Below, in pieces: positions 26,291 to 34,218 of a stretch of DNA of 64,000 nt. How positions within the stretch are numbered: position 1 is the first letter of the stretch; every line of letters starts with the position of its first letter. Made by a program: the position numbers and the translations under genes. The stretch is from Donghicola tyrosinivorans. GTDB lineage: Bacteria; Pseudomonadota; Alphaproteobacteria; Rhodobacterales; Rhodobacteraceae. The notes under the pieces are model-generated. The model ran no database searches. It saw only the letters and a list, made by a program, of their open reading frames with translations, and was not told the origin of the DNA. The stretch is taken from the NCBI RefSeq assembly GCF_003003355.1, contig NZ_PVTQ01000012.1:85119-149118 (forward strand), written 5' to 3'.

Positions 26291-27428
26291 CGACGGCCAA
26301 GAAAAGACAGAAGACCCATCCGAACGAAAGAAAGAACAGGCCCGCGAAGACGGTAAGGTTCTTACGTCCAAGGAGATCTTTGTCCTTTTCAGCATTATCT
26401 CGGCCATCGCTCTGGTGATGACCACATCGGCTATGGGCCAGATGCTGGCGGGCCGTTGGGCCACGTGGCTGCGCTTTGACACCACCGAACAGCTGGAGAC
26501 CATCATCGTCACCCGCAGCAGCGAGGCCCTTTGGACCATGTTCCTGATCGGCATGTCCTTTGGCATTCCCATGCTGATCCTGACCTTCGTGGTGCAGGCG
26601 GGCATGGGCGGTCTGAACTTCTCCACCAAAGCGATGTCGTTCAAGGGCAGCAAGCTGAACCCCGGTGCGGGGCTGAAACGCATGGTGTCCATGAAATCAC
26701 TAGTGGAACTGGGCAAGGCGCTGATGAAGGTCGGCCTATTGGGCGGCGCGGCCTACGGGGTGCTGATGGGGATGCTGCCCAACATGGGCGAGATGTACTC
26801 CATGTCCCCCTCTGGTGCCCTCTCGACGTTCAACGGCGGGCTGATCAAGCTGCTGATCGCCCTGACCATCGGCCTGGCGGTCATCGGCTCGGTAGATGTG
26901 GGCTACCAGTTCTACAGCCTGAATAAGAGCCTGAAGATGTCTCGGCAAGAAATGAAGGACGAGATGAAGCAGTCCGAAGGTTCCCCCGAAATCAAAGGCG
27001 CGATCCGTCGCCGCCAGATGGAGGCCGCTCAGAACGGCGCTGCCCGCCGCAAATCGCTGGAAAAGGTGCCGGACGCCACAGCCGTCATCACCAACCCGAC
27101 CCACTTTGCGGTTGCCCTGCGCTATAACCCCGATGAAAACGACGCCCCCATCGTGCTGGCCATGGGCAAGGGCGCTTTGGCCCACCGGATCATCGAACGG
27201 GCCGCTGCTGCAAAGGTTACCACCATTCAGGCACCCCCCTTGGCCCGTGCGCTGTTCTTTACCAGCGCCCTGGACCATCCGATTTCCGAGGCCCTCTACG
27301 TGGCGGTCGCCGCCATTCTGGCCCACGTCTACCGTCTGGATCACGACATGCCCACGGAAATGCCTGATCTGGAAATCCCGAAAGAACTGCGACTGGATGA
27401 ACACGGTCGCCCCGAGGAGAAGAAGTAA
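26277..27428 (+). CDS. flhB: Flagellar export switch protein FlhB
   Basis: FlhB sets export substrate specificity. The 383-residue product has the basic N-terminus (GQEKTEDPSERKKEQAREDG), four membrane helices, and a cytoplasmic domain with the self-cleavage motif NPTH (TNPTHFAVALRY). The C-terminal tail is charged. It ends the fliOPQR-flhB block; flhA, usually needed with it, is not in this window. Confidence 0.96.
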   Translation: MAEGDDGQEKTEDPSERKKEQAREDGKVLTSKEIFVLFSIISAIALVMTTSAMGQMLAGRWATWLRFDTTEQLETIIVTRSSEALWTMFLIGMSFGIPMLILTFVVQAGMGGLNFSTKAMSFKGSKLNPGAGLKRMVSMKSLVELGKALMKVGLLGGAAYGVLMGMLPNMGEMYSMSPSGALSTFNGGLIKLLIALTIGLAVIGSVDVGYQFYSLNKSLKMSRQEMKDEMKQSEGSPEIKGAIRRRQMEAAQNGAARRKSLEKVPDATAVITNPTHFAVALRYNPDENDAPIVLAMGKGALAHRIIERAAAAKVTTIQAPPLARALFFTSALDHPISEALYVAVAAILAHVYRLDHDMPTEMPDLEIPKELRLDEHGRPEEKK

Positions 27429-27429
27429 G

Positions 27430-27636
27430 ATGCAGAAGAAACGTCATCGTCAATCGGTCGGCACGCTGATCTCGACCCTCAGTTTTGCGGGCGTCAGCCT
27501 TGCGCTGGCCGATCAGGCCATGCAGGCCGAAGGGATGCGGATGCTGGGGTTGTGGCTGACCTCGGCGGTCTGTATGGCGGCCGCCCTGCGCTACCAGATC
27601 GCCCGCGCAATCGAAAAATTCCAGACCGGCGAATAA
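27430..27636 (+). CDS. Small two-helix membrane protein after flhB (orf68)
   Basis: The ATG follows the flhB stop by one base; 68 residues. A basic start (MQKKRHRQS) is followed by two hydrophobic helices (about 10-28 and 38-56) and a charged tail. The length, the tight link to flhB and the hairpin just behind it support a true gene. Family unknown. It resembles in layout, not in sequence, the 86-aa protein at 1351. Confidence 0.6.
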   Translation: MQKKRHRQSVGTLISTLSFAGVSLALADQAMQAEGMRMLGLWLTSAVCMAAALRYQIARAIEKFQTGE

Positions 27637-27642
27637 ACGCAA

Positions 27643-27668
27643 AACGGGCCGCCTCATGGCAGCCCGTT
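27643..27668. terminator. Bidirectional hairpin terminator between convergent units
   Basis: AACGGGC (27643-27649) pairs with GCCCGTT (27662-27668), with an inner GCC/GGC pair around a TCAT loop. It separates the plus-strand fli operon from the minus-strand gene ending at 27699. Poly-U is weak on both sides. Confidence 0.65.
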
Positions 27669-27698
27669 CCGTAAATCGCTATTCCTATGAAAGCGGCG

Positions 27699-28256
27699 TT
27701 ACATCACCGGCAGGATCTGTGCACCGGCGCCCAGACGCTCGGCCCAGCCGATCATATCGGCCGAGACCTCCAGTTCCAGATCAGGCTGCGCTTTGACCAG
27801 AGCTGCAACGGCGCGGTCTTTCATCTTTTCCTTCGGCATTTCGCCAATGGTTACGGTCGCCCAGTCCTCATCCCCGACCTTGATTTCAACGGTGGCAGGA
27901 TCGGCGGTGTCACGGACCAGCCAGCTCAGGTCATCCAGCGCGTAGGGCACAGGGTCCGAAGGGCCATAGTTGCCCTCGATCCGCACCACATGAGTACGCA
28001 CGAAACGGGCCAGCGCGTCAGGGCGGCTCAGAATGATGCCGCCACCAATACGGGGCCAGCCATCTTCAAGGATCATCCCCAGCGATTGCCAGTCCGACGT
28101 GCCTTCAGGGCGATAGGCCAAGGTGGTGTCATCCCCGCAACGCGCGACTTCGTGGGCCCCGTCACCGAAGACAATCTTGGCGAAGGGCTTGAGGTTTTCC
28201 AGCGAAACAAACGCAGATGCTTCAGAGGTTACGGGTGTTTGAGCAGTCTGGGACAT
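27699..28256 (-). CDS. Unknown 185-aa cytoplasmic protein
   Basis: The start is placed at MSQTAQTP (ATG 28256), with GGAG 14 bases upstream; a longer frame begins at 28331 but enters the sequence between divergent promoters. The product is soluble, acidic, and reads as alternating strands and short helices (LKPFAKIVFGDGAHEVARCG; WPRIGGGIILSR; DDLSWLVRDT). No family recognised. It is the only minus-strand gene between flhB and rpoN2 and is divergent from the probable motF, so it may be an insertion unrelated to motility. Confidence 0.65.
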   Translation of the reverse strand: MSQTAQTPVTSEASAFVSLENLKPFAKIVFGDGAHEVARCGDDTTLAYRPEGTSDWQSLGMILEDGWPRIGGGIILSRPDALARFVRTHVVRIEGNYGPSDPVPYALDDLSWLVRDTADPATVEIKVGDEDWATVTIGEMPKEKMKDRAVAALVKAQPDLELEVSADMIGWAERLGAGAQILPVM

Positions 28257-28387
28257 GCGTTGCGGTCTCCGTTGCAGGCCATGGGTGCCGGTGCTGAGCG
28301 CACACCGGCGGATTGACTCTGACAACGGCACAAGGCCCCAGAGCTTTAGGCACCTCTCCGAAAGAGACTAATCCGATGGATCACCTA

Positions 28388-28399
28388 ACCCGATCGGGT
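28388..28399. promoter_or_regulatory. Perfect 12-bp palindrome upstream of the motF-like promoter
   Basis: ACCCGATCGGGT is self-complementary and ends 14 nt before the sigma-54 -24 element at 28414. It could be an activator or repressor site; nothing identifies its ligand. Confidence 0.35.
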
Positions 28400-28413
28400 G
28401 GCCAGATCGCAAC

Positions 28414-28428
28414 TGGCACGTAACATGC
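28414..28428 (+). promoter_or_regulatory. Sigma-54 promoter of the motF-like operon
   Basis: TGGCACGTAACATGC: perfect TGGCACG, correct spacing, ATGC at -12. Predicted start about 28440, 35 nt before the ATG at 28475. Confidence 0.78.
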
Positions 28429-28474
28429 ATAACCTCAGCGAATGCTCCCCCCTTAGTTTCCAGTAGGAGTGACC

Positions 28475-29263
28475 ATGAGCAAGAGATCCAAAGCGGCAGA
28501 CGTCGAAGATGCAGAAATCGTCGATGACGGCCCCAATCCTGCGGATGAACTAAAAGACGCCATCCGGCTGGCCCTTGAGGCCGCCGAAGCCGCCAATGAT
28601 GCCGCCTCCGAAGTGTCGCGCCTGCAAAGCGAAACCTCGGCCGCCGCGGCCCGTCTGGACAAGTTCGGCAACAAGTTAAAGCCCGTGATGATCGGAACGC
28701 TGGTCGGGGCAGCCGTGTCTATCGCGCTTGGCGGTCTGGTCTATTTCAAGACACTGGCCGAGATGCGCCGCACCTCTGCGACCCAGATCGAAGCTTTGGC
28801 AATGTTCCAAGATAGCGTGACCCAGCTGAACGGTCAGCTTGATGCGGTGAACGGTCTGAGCGAACGCATGGCCAAGCTGGAAGCTGCCGGAAATGACGGG
28901 GTAACCCGTGTGATCGAGGCGCTGACCGGCACGGAAGAAAAGGTGATGACCCAGCTTGAGTCCACAACCTCCGAATCCGGCGGCATGTCTGCCCAGATGG
29001 CCAGTGCGATTACCGACCGGATCGACAGCAGCGCCACCACCACGCGCGAGGCGATCCAGGGCGGCATTTCGGACCTGCAACTGGCGCTTAGCAAGATGCT
29101 GGCAGCGGCTGTGACCAACGCGCCGCCCGCTGCGGCCGCGAAACCCGCAGCGCCCGCCCCTGCGCCAAAACGCACGACCTCTTCCTCCTCGAAGAAAAGC
29201 AGCAGCAGCAGCGCCCGTAAATCCGCGCCGAAAGCAGAGCCCAATCCGTTCAAATTCCCATGA
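28475..29263 (+). CDS. motF: Probable flagellar rotation protein MotF (bitopic membrane protein)
   Basis: ATG 28475 has TAGGAG six bases upstream; 262 residues. Cytoplasmic residues 1-68 are acidic and coiled-coil-like, one membrane helix spans about 70-91, and the large C-terminal part is periplasmic: coiled coil, then a low-complexity Ala/Pro and Ser/Lys tail (residues 200-262). R. sphaeroides MotF is a bitopic protein with a periplasmic C-terminus, needed with FliL for rotation, and its gene lies beside rpoN2 at the head of a short operon. Topology, neighbour and a sigma-54 promoter agree here. I cannot confirm it by alignment. Confidence 0.65.
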   Translation: MSKRSKAADVEDAEIVDDGPNPADELKDAIRLALEAAEAANDAASEVSRLQSETSAAAARLDKFGNKLKPVMIGTLVGAAVSIALGGLVYFKTLAEMRRTSATQIEALAMFQDSVTQLNGQLDAVNGLSERMAKLEAAGNDGVTRVIEALTGTEEKVMTQLESTTSESGGMSAQMASAITDRIDSSATTTREAIQGGISDLQLALSKMLAAAVTNAPPAAAAKPAAPAPAPKRTTSSSSKKSSSSSARKSAPKAEPNPFKFP

Positions 29264-29988
29264 GCACAGAACCCGCCTCCAACGACACTGATTCCAAATC
29301 GCCGCCGGCCCACCGCCTGAAGTTAAAGGCGCTGGACGTGGCGGCGATTGCCCTTGGATTAAAATCTGGGGATGAATTGATTGCCGTCAATGGCCTGCCC
29401 TTTGACGGCGGTGAAATGCAGCTGCGCGAACGGTTTGGCCGCAAAGGGATTACCGTGGCGCTGACCTTCGAGCGCGAGGGCCGCAAGTTTGTGGTTCTGG
29501 CCAGCAATCCCAACCTTGGCACATGGACACGCGGCGCGGAATACGACGCCGCAGAAGCCGCCAAAAACGCCAAGCGCATCCTGCCCGACGGGCTGATCAA
29601 CTGGGAGGTCTATCGGGACATCAATGATGTCTACGATCTGCAACAGCAGCGCCCCTCGGCACTGGCGATTGCCCTGACGCCCCTGTGGCTGGCGCAGATG
29701 CGCCTGTGGACGCCGCTGGCGATCTGGGTGGCGACGATCATCGTCACCGCGCCCATCGGCCTATATGTGGTGCTTCTGACGCAGGTGCTGGCGTGGACCT
29801 ATTTCTGGAACACCGGCCCCGAATTCTTCCGCCGCGACCGTATCGCACGGGGTATGAAGCCCTTCATGGTCATCGCCGCCTCATCCGAGGCCAAGGTGCA
29901 CGGCTACCTGAAGAAAGAATTCCCCGAGCTGCACTTTGTCTACGATCCCGTCCCCCGCGTTGAAGAGCACGAGGTCGAGGCGCTGTAA
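29260..29988 (+). CDS. Membrane protein with PDZ-like N-terminal segment, motF operon partner
   Basis: The gene overlaps the motF-like stop by four bases; 242 residues. Residues 20-85 resemble a PDZ fold (IALGLKSGDELIAVNGLPFD is the typical loop). A central hydrophobic stretch (about 135-180) gives one or two membrane helices (WTPLAIWVATIIVTAPIGLY), and the C-terminal 50 residues are soluble and charged. I know no family name. Translational coupling to the motF-like gene suggests a shared role in the motor or its envelope surroundings. Confidence 0.65.
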   Translation: MSTEPASNDTDSKSPPAHRLKLKALDVAAIALGLKSGDELIAVNGLPFDGGEMQLRERFGRKGITVALTFEREGRKFVVLASNPNLGTWTRGAEYDAAEAAKNAKRILPDGLINWEVYRDINDVYDLQQQRPSALAIALTPLWLAQMRLWTPLAIWVATIIVTAPIGLYVVLLTQVLAWTYFWNTGPEFFRRDRIARGMKPFMVIAASSEAKVHGYLKKEFPELHFVYDPVPRVEEHEVEAL

Positions 29989-30011
29989 CTGCCCCCACTC
30001 ACGAAAGCATG

Positions 30012-30045
30012 AAACCCGCACAGCCCTAGGGCTGTGCGGGTTTTT
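30012..30045 (+). terminator. Strong rho-independent terminator after the motF-like operon
   Basis: A perfect 32-bp palindrome (30012-30043; AAACCCGCACAGCCCT and its complement) runs into TTTTTCTTT. Confidence 0.92.
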
Positions 30046-30138
30046 CTTTGATCGCACCTCCAACCACACGGGTGGGGGGCCGAGCCAATTCCAATGGCGG
30101 GCAGCGAACGCGGGCAACATCACATGTTCAGACACGAA

Positions 30139-30170
30139 GAAACCCCGTGCCTTGGGGGACACGGGGTTTC
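30139..30170 (-). terminator. Hairpin terminator of rpoN2
   Basis: GAAACCCCGTG (30139-30149) pairs with CACGGGGTTTC (30160-30170), loop of 10 nt, about 45 nt after the rpoN2 stop. The U-tract is short, so efficiency is uncertain. Confidence 0.7.
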
Positions 30171-30213
30171 GGGGGGTGAAGCCGTCTGGAGGCCGGCTCC
30201 GGGGGTAAAGGGA

Positions 30214-31530
30214 TCAGGCGTTCAGTTTCGCCATACGCTTGCGCTGGAAGGACGAAGGGATCTTCAGCATTTCGCGGTATTTCGCGACGGTGCGGCGGGC
30301 TAGATGGGTGCCTTCGTCGGTGATGATCTTGGCCAGCGCGTCGTCGCTGAGGGGACGGTTTGCGTCCTCGTCCTTGACCAGTTGCTGGATGCGGTGACGG
30401 ATCGCCGCCGAAGAGGCCGCCTCATCGCCATCGGTGCTGAGGGCGGTGCTGAAGAAGGTCTTCAGGCCAAAGGTGCCCTGCGGGGTAACGATCAGCATGC
30501 CGGTGGTCACGCGGCTGACGGTGCTTTCATGTACGCCAACCTTCTCGGCCACATCCTTGAGGGTCATGGGCACAATATGCGCGGGGCCATGCTCAAGGAA
30601 TTTGGCCTGACGGCGGACGATTTCAGCGCCGACCATCATGACGGTCTGGTTGCGATGCTCGACCGCGCGGCGCAGCCAGCGGGCAAGGTTCAGACGCTCG
30701 CCGACGAATTCGGTGGCGGTCTTGTCACGGGTGACGCTTTGGGCCTTGGCCTCATCCACCACAACCGACGGCAGGGTCGAGCGGTTCAGGTCCACGACCC
30801 ATCCCTCTTCGCCTTTGGTCACGATCAGATCGGGTTCGCGCTGGGTCACGTCACCATATTCAAAATCTGCACCCGGCTTGGGGTTCAGGCAGCGCAGCTC
30901 TTTCAGAGTGTCGCGAAGGGTGTCCATATCGCAGCCACAAGCGCGAGACAGGCCGTTCAGATCGGCAGCCGCCAGCTTGGGCAGGTTGTTCAGAACGCCT
31001 TCCATCACGGGACTCATCAGGCCCTTGTCGATGGCTTGCAGACGCAGACATTCGGCCAAAGTACGAGCAAACAGACCGGCGGGTTCAACCTGCTGGATGC
31101 GGTCCAGCATATCTTCGGCCTCTTCCATCGTGATGGCGGCACGGAAAGCGATGTCTTCCAGAGGCTCGCTCAACCAACCGCTGGGTTCGATGCCTTCCAG
31201 GAACTGCTCTGCAATCACCCGTTCACGGGCATTGCCGAACATCAGATCGAATTGCGCAGCTACATGACCATAGAGGGAGGGAGCGTGGTCAGCGGCGCGA
31301 GCAGTGATATCGTCATAGTCCGATGCGGAATGCTTCTTCAGCAAAGGCTCACGCAGACGGTCATTGGTGGGGCGGGCCACCTCAACGAACGGATTCTCTT
31401 CCGCTTCGGATTCGATGTAGGATTGAAGGTCCGTGTTGCTCAGTTGCAGAAGGCAGATCGCCTGTTGAAGCTGAGCCGTCATCACCAGCGATTGGCGCTG
31501 TCCGATTTGTTGAGTGTAGCTGAGTTGCAT
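30214..31530 (-). CDS. rpoN2: RNA polymerase sigma-54 factor (flagellar RpoN2)
   Basis: ATG 31530 is preceded by GGAGGGA; 438 residues. The N-terminal Gln-rich activator region I (QIGQRQSLVMTAQLQQAI with LLQLSN), a core-binding region, the helix-turn-helix (LKDVAEKVGVHESTVSRVT) and the RpoN box ARRTVAKYRE at about 411-420 are all present. Its location among Fla1 genes matches rpoN2 of R. sphaeroides, the copy devoted to flagellar promoters. The many TGGCAC-N5-TTGC sites in this window are its expected targets. Confidence 0.93.
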   Translation of the reverse strand: MQLSYTQQIGQRQSLVMTAQLQQAICLLQLSNTDLQSYIESEAEENPFVEVARPTNDRLREPLLKKHSASDYDDITARAADHAPSLYGHVAAQFDLMFGNARERVIAEQFLEGIEPSGWLSEPLEDIAFRAAITMEEAEDMLDRIQQVEPAGLFARTLAECLRLQAIDKGLMSPVMEGVLNNLPKLAAADLNGLSRACGCDMDTLRDTLKELRCLNPKPGADFEYGDVTQREPDLIVTKGEEGWVVDLNRSTLPSVVVDEAKAQSVTRDKTATEFVGERLNLARWLRRAVEHRNQTVMMVGAEIVRRQAKFLEHGPAHIVPMTLKDVAEKVGVHESTVSRVTTGMLIVTPQGTFGLKTFFSTALSTDGDEAASSAAIRHRIQQLVKDEDANRPLSDDALAKIITDEGTHLARRTVAKYREMLKIPSSFQRKRMAKLNA

Positions 31531-31664
31531 GTCGTTCCCTCCTGGAATGACCCAATTAGGGACCCAGTGACGGATTCTCGCAAGGCAGCTTATTTGACAC
31601 CTAACGGCTACCCATTCGGGCATTTTAGTAAAAAAGTGAAGAAAATTTCTTCTTATTGAATCTA

Positions 31665-31696
31665 AACGAAAAAACCCGACGCCGAGGCGCCGGGTT
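31665..31696 (-). terminator. Rho-independent terminator of fliC
   Basis: On the minus strand AACCCGGCGCC and its partner GGCGTCGGGTT form an 11-pair stem (one G-U) followed by TTTTTT, 24 nt after the flagellin stop. Confidence 0.92.
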
Positions 31697-31719
31697 GATT
31701 CTTGGGTGTCAATTTTCCG

Positions 31720-33186
31720 TCAGCCGCGGAGCAGCGACAGGACGTTCTGGTTCGACGCGTTCGCCTGTGCCAGCATCGAAGTTGCCGCCTGGCTAAGGAT
31801 TTTACCGCGTGCCAGATCCGACGATTCTTTGGCGAAGTCGGCGTCAGCAATCTGACTACGTGCAGCTTCCACGTTGGTGGTGATGTTGGTCAGGTTCGAG
31901 ATGGTGCTGTCCAGACGGTTGGAGACCGCACCCAGATCCGAGCGAGACTGCGAAACCTTCGACAGAGCCACGTCCAGAACCTTGATCGCCTTCGATGCGC
32001 CTTCAGCAGTGGTCAGGTCGATATCCGAAACCTTTTCCAGCGAGGAGGTGTTCGAGTCTGCGTCCAGGAAGTCGACGTCTGCGCCAGCTGCACCACCCGA
32101 GACCGAGAAGGCCTTCATCGAGGTGAATTCAACCTGACCTGCAACAGTCGCGTCACCTGCCGAGCCGTCAGCCAACAGAGTCTGCGATGCGTTGTCGGAG
32201 GTGCCGTCACGCTCCAGAGCGGTCACAGTCATTGCAGCGGCCGGAGTGGTCTGCTGGTCTTCGAAGCCCGAGATCGAGATATCGTCACCGGTCTTGTCGG
32301 TCAGGATGATGGTGCTGTTGTCATCGCCCATCTTCGCAGTCACACCAGTGGTGCCCGCTTTGTTGTTGATGGCGTCACGCAGACCGCGCAGGTCGGTGTT
32401 GTCAGTCACAGCGACGGTACCAAGGTCGGTGCCGTTCACCGAGAAGGTGACGTTACCAGCAGCGCTCAGCGAGATCTCGGCGTTGGTTTCTGCCGAAGCG
32501 TCCACACCGGTCGAAGCCGATACTTTGTTCACAGCAGCTGCCAGATCTTTTGCCGAAGTGTTCGCTGCGACAGTGATGTCCGAAGTGCCGGTGTGACCGG
32601 TGACCGAGATGGTTTCGCCAGCGATACCGTTGTCGGTTGCATGCGCGTTGCTCTTGATCGAGGTGCTGAAAGAGTGCGAACCGATTTCGGTCGAGTGCAC
32701 GCTGTCTACGTTGACTTCGATCGACTGGCCGGTGTCCGCACCGATCTGCAGCTGCTTGCCAGTGAACGAGCCGTCCAGGATCTTCATACCGTTGAAGGTG
32801 GTGTCGGTGGCGACGCGGTTGATCTCGGTGATCAACTGCGAACCTTCCGCCGAGATGTTACCACGGTCGCTAGCGGTGTTCGTGTCGTTCGACGACTGAA
32901 CGGCCAGTTCGCGGAGACGCTGCAGCATGTTCGAAACTTCGACCTGTGCGCCTTCGGTGGTGTCCAGCAGGTTCTTGCCGTCGTTGGCGTTGCGAACCGC
33001 TTGATTCAGACCCATGATCTGCGAGGTCATCTTTTCAGCGATGGCCATACCAGCCGAGTCGTCTTTCGCCGAGTTGATGCGCTTACCAGTCGACAGGCGC
33101 TCCATCGAGACTTCCATGTCGGAGTTTGCGCGAGCCATGCTCGCCTGAGCATTGATAGAACCGATATTCGTGTTGATGATGGCCAT
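31720..33186 (-). CDS. fliC: Flagellin
   Basis: The filament subunit has 488 residues. The N-terminal D0/D1 block (MAIINTNIGSINAQ, ERLSTGKRINSAKDDSAGMA, NANDGKNLLDTTEGA) and the C-terminal D1/D0 block (DLGAVSNRLDSTISNLTNIT, ending NQNVLSLLRG) are canonical. The central D2/D3 part (about 180-370) is Thr/Ser/Gly-rich and contains flagellin-IN-like strands. No Cys. A sigma-28-like promoter lies at 33239-33266 and a terminator follows. It is the only flagellin gene here. Confidence 0.96.
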   Translation of the reverse strand: MAIINTNIGSINAQASMARANSDMEVSMERLSTGKRINSAKDDSAGMAIAEKMTSQIMGLNQAVRNANDGKNLLDTTEGAQVEVSNMLQRLRELAVQSSNDTNTASDRGNISAEGSQLITEINRVATDTTFNGMKILDGSFTGKQLQIGADTGQSIEVNVDSVHSTEIGSHSFSTSIKSNAHATDNGIAGETISVTGHTGTSDITVAANTSAKDLAAAVNKVSASTGVDASAETNAEISLSAAGNVTFSVNGTDLGTVAVTDNTDLRGLRDAINNKAGTTGVTAKMGDDNSTIILTDKTGDDISISGFEDQQTTPAAAMTVTALERDGTSDNASQTLLADGSAGDATVAGQVEFTSMKAFSVSGGAAGADVDFLDADSNTSSLEKVSDIDLTTAEGASKAIKVLDVALSKVSQSRSDLGAVSNRLDSTISNLTNITTNVEAARSQIADADFAKESSDLARGKILSQAATSMLAQANASNQNVLSLLRG

Positions 33187-33238
33187 TGTGGCGTCTCCTG
33201 TGTTCGGTTTGGTGTGCGCCCCTCGGCGTCTGATTAGG

Positions 33239-33266
33239 AGAACGGCAGGTCCGCGTTTTTTGTTTA
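33239..33266 (-). promoter_or_regulatory. Sigma-28-like promoter of fliC
   Basis: On the minus strand TAAA, 16 nt, GCCGTTCT. This is near the FliA consensus with one extra spacer base. Predicted start about 33232, giving a leader of about 46 nt with an AGGAG close to the coding start. Confidence 0.62.
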
Positions 33267-33360
33267 GAAAAAAATGCGTATCGACCTAAGGCATTGATTC
33301 TATTCAGTATCGTTATCCCATATCCATATGCGCATGAGTCTTTGATATATATATAGCGTT

Positions 33361-33375
33361 TGGCACGTCGTTTGC
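33361..33375 (+). promoter_or_regulatory. Sigma-54 promoter of motA
   Basis: TGGCACGTCGTTTGC is a full consensus match. Predicted start about 33387, 33 nt before the motA ATG. Confidence 0.87.
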
Positions 33376-33419
33376 TTTGACATCACCGAAGCAACATTTG
33401 ACGGGAGTTCAGACCCCTC

Positions 33420-34184
33420 ATGGATATCGCAACACTTATCGGATTTCTTGGCGCAATGGGCATGATCCTTGGCGCAATGATCTCTGCAGGCGGCATCGGG
33501 CCGTTCATCGACGTACCCTCGATCCTGATCGTTTTCGGGGGCGCGTTCTTTGCAGTTATGTACACAGCCCCTATGGGCGTGTTCCTTGGTAGCTTTGGCG
33601 CGATGGCAAAAGCCTTCATGCCAAAAGCCCCCAAACCCGAAGCCTTGATCGAAACTATGGTCGATCTGTCGAACAAGGCACGTAAGGACGGCATGATGGC
33701 GCTGGAAGGCGCAGAGGTGCCGGACAAGTTCTTTGGCAAAGGACTTCAGATGCTGGTCGATGGTGCGGACGAGCACAAAATGGCCAAGCAGATGAACCAG
33801 GAGATCAAAGCCATGAAAGCCCGCCACGCCGCGGCGCAGGGTGTTTTGAAAGCCTGGGTCGATATCGCCCCTGCAATGGGCATGATCGGTACGCTGATCG
33901 GTCTGGTGCAGATGCTTGGTAACATGGCCGATCCCAAGTCCATCGGCCCCGCGATGGCGGTGGCCTTGTTGACCACTCTATACGGTGCGTTCATCGCGAA
34001 CGTTCTATTCGGCCCCATGAACACCAAGCTGGAAGGCTACACCGGCGACGAGGTGGTCTACCGCGAGATGGTCATCGAAGGCCTGCGCAACATCGCCCGC
34101 GGCGAGTCGGGCCGGAATGTACAGGAACAGCTGCTTGCGAACCTGCCGCCCAAGGCGCAGGCCAAGATGCAAGACGCCGCCTAA
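33420..34184 (+). CDS. motA: Flagellar stator protein MotA (PomA-like)
   Basis: MotA forms the ion channel ring around MotB and drives FliG. The 254-residue protein has four membrane helices. It reads much more like Vibrio PomA than E. coli MotA: DVPSILIVFGG, the TM3 block DIAPAMGMIGTLIGLV with Thr158, and the TM4 block IGPAMAVALLTTLYGA. In PomA, Thr158 is associated with sodium use, whereas R. sphaeroides Fla1 is described as proton-driven, so the coupling ion cannot be read off safely. GGGAG precedes the ATG. Confidence 0.94.
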   Translation: MDIATLIGFLGAMGMILGAMISAGGIGPFIDVPSILIVFGGAFFAVMYTAPMGVFLGSFGAMAKAFMPKAPKPEALIETMVDLSNKARKDGMMALEGAEVPDKFFGKGLQMLVDGADEHKMAKQMNQEIKAMKARHAAAQGVLKAWVDIAPAMGMIGTLIGLVQMLGNMADPKSIGPAMAVALLTTLYGAFIANVLFGPMNTKLEGYTGDEVVYREMVIEGLRNIARGESGRNVQEQLLANLPPKAQAKMQDAA

Positions 34185-34218
34185 AGCAGCATAGAAGACA
34201 GAGTAGGGCAAATACGCC

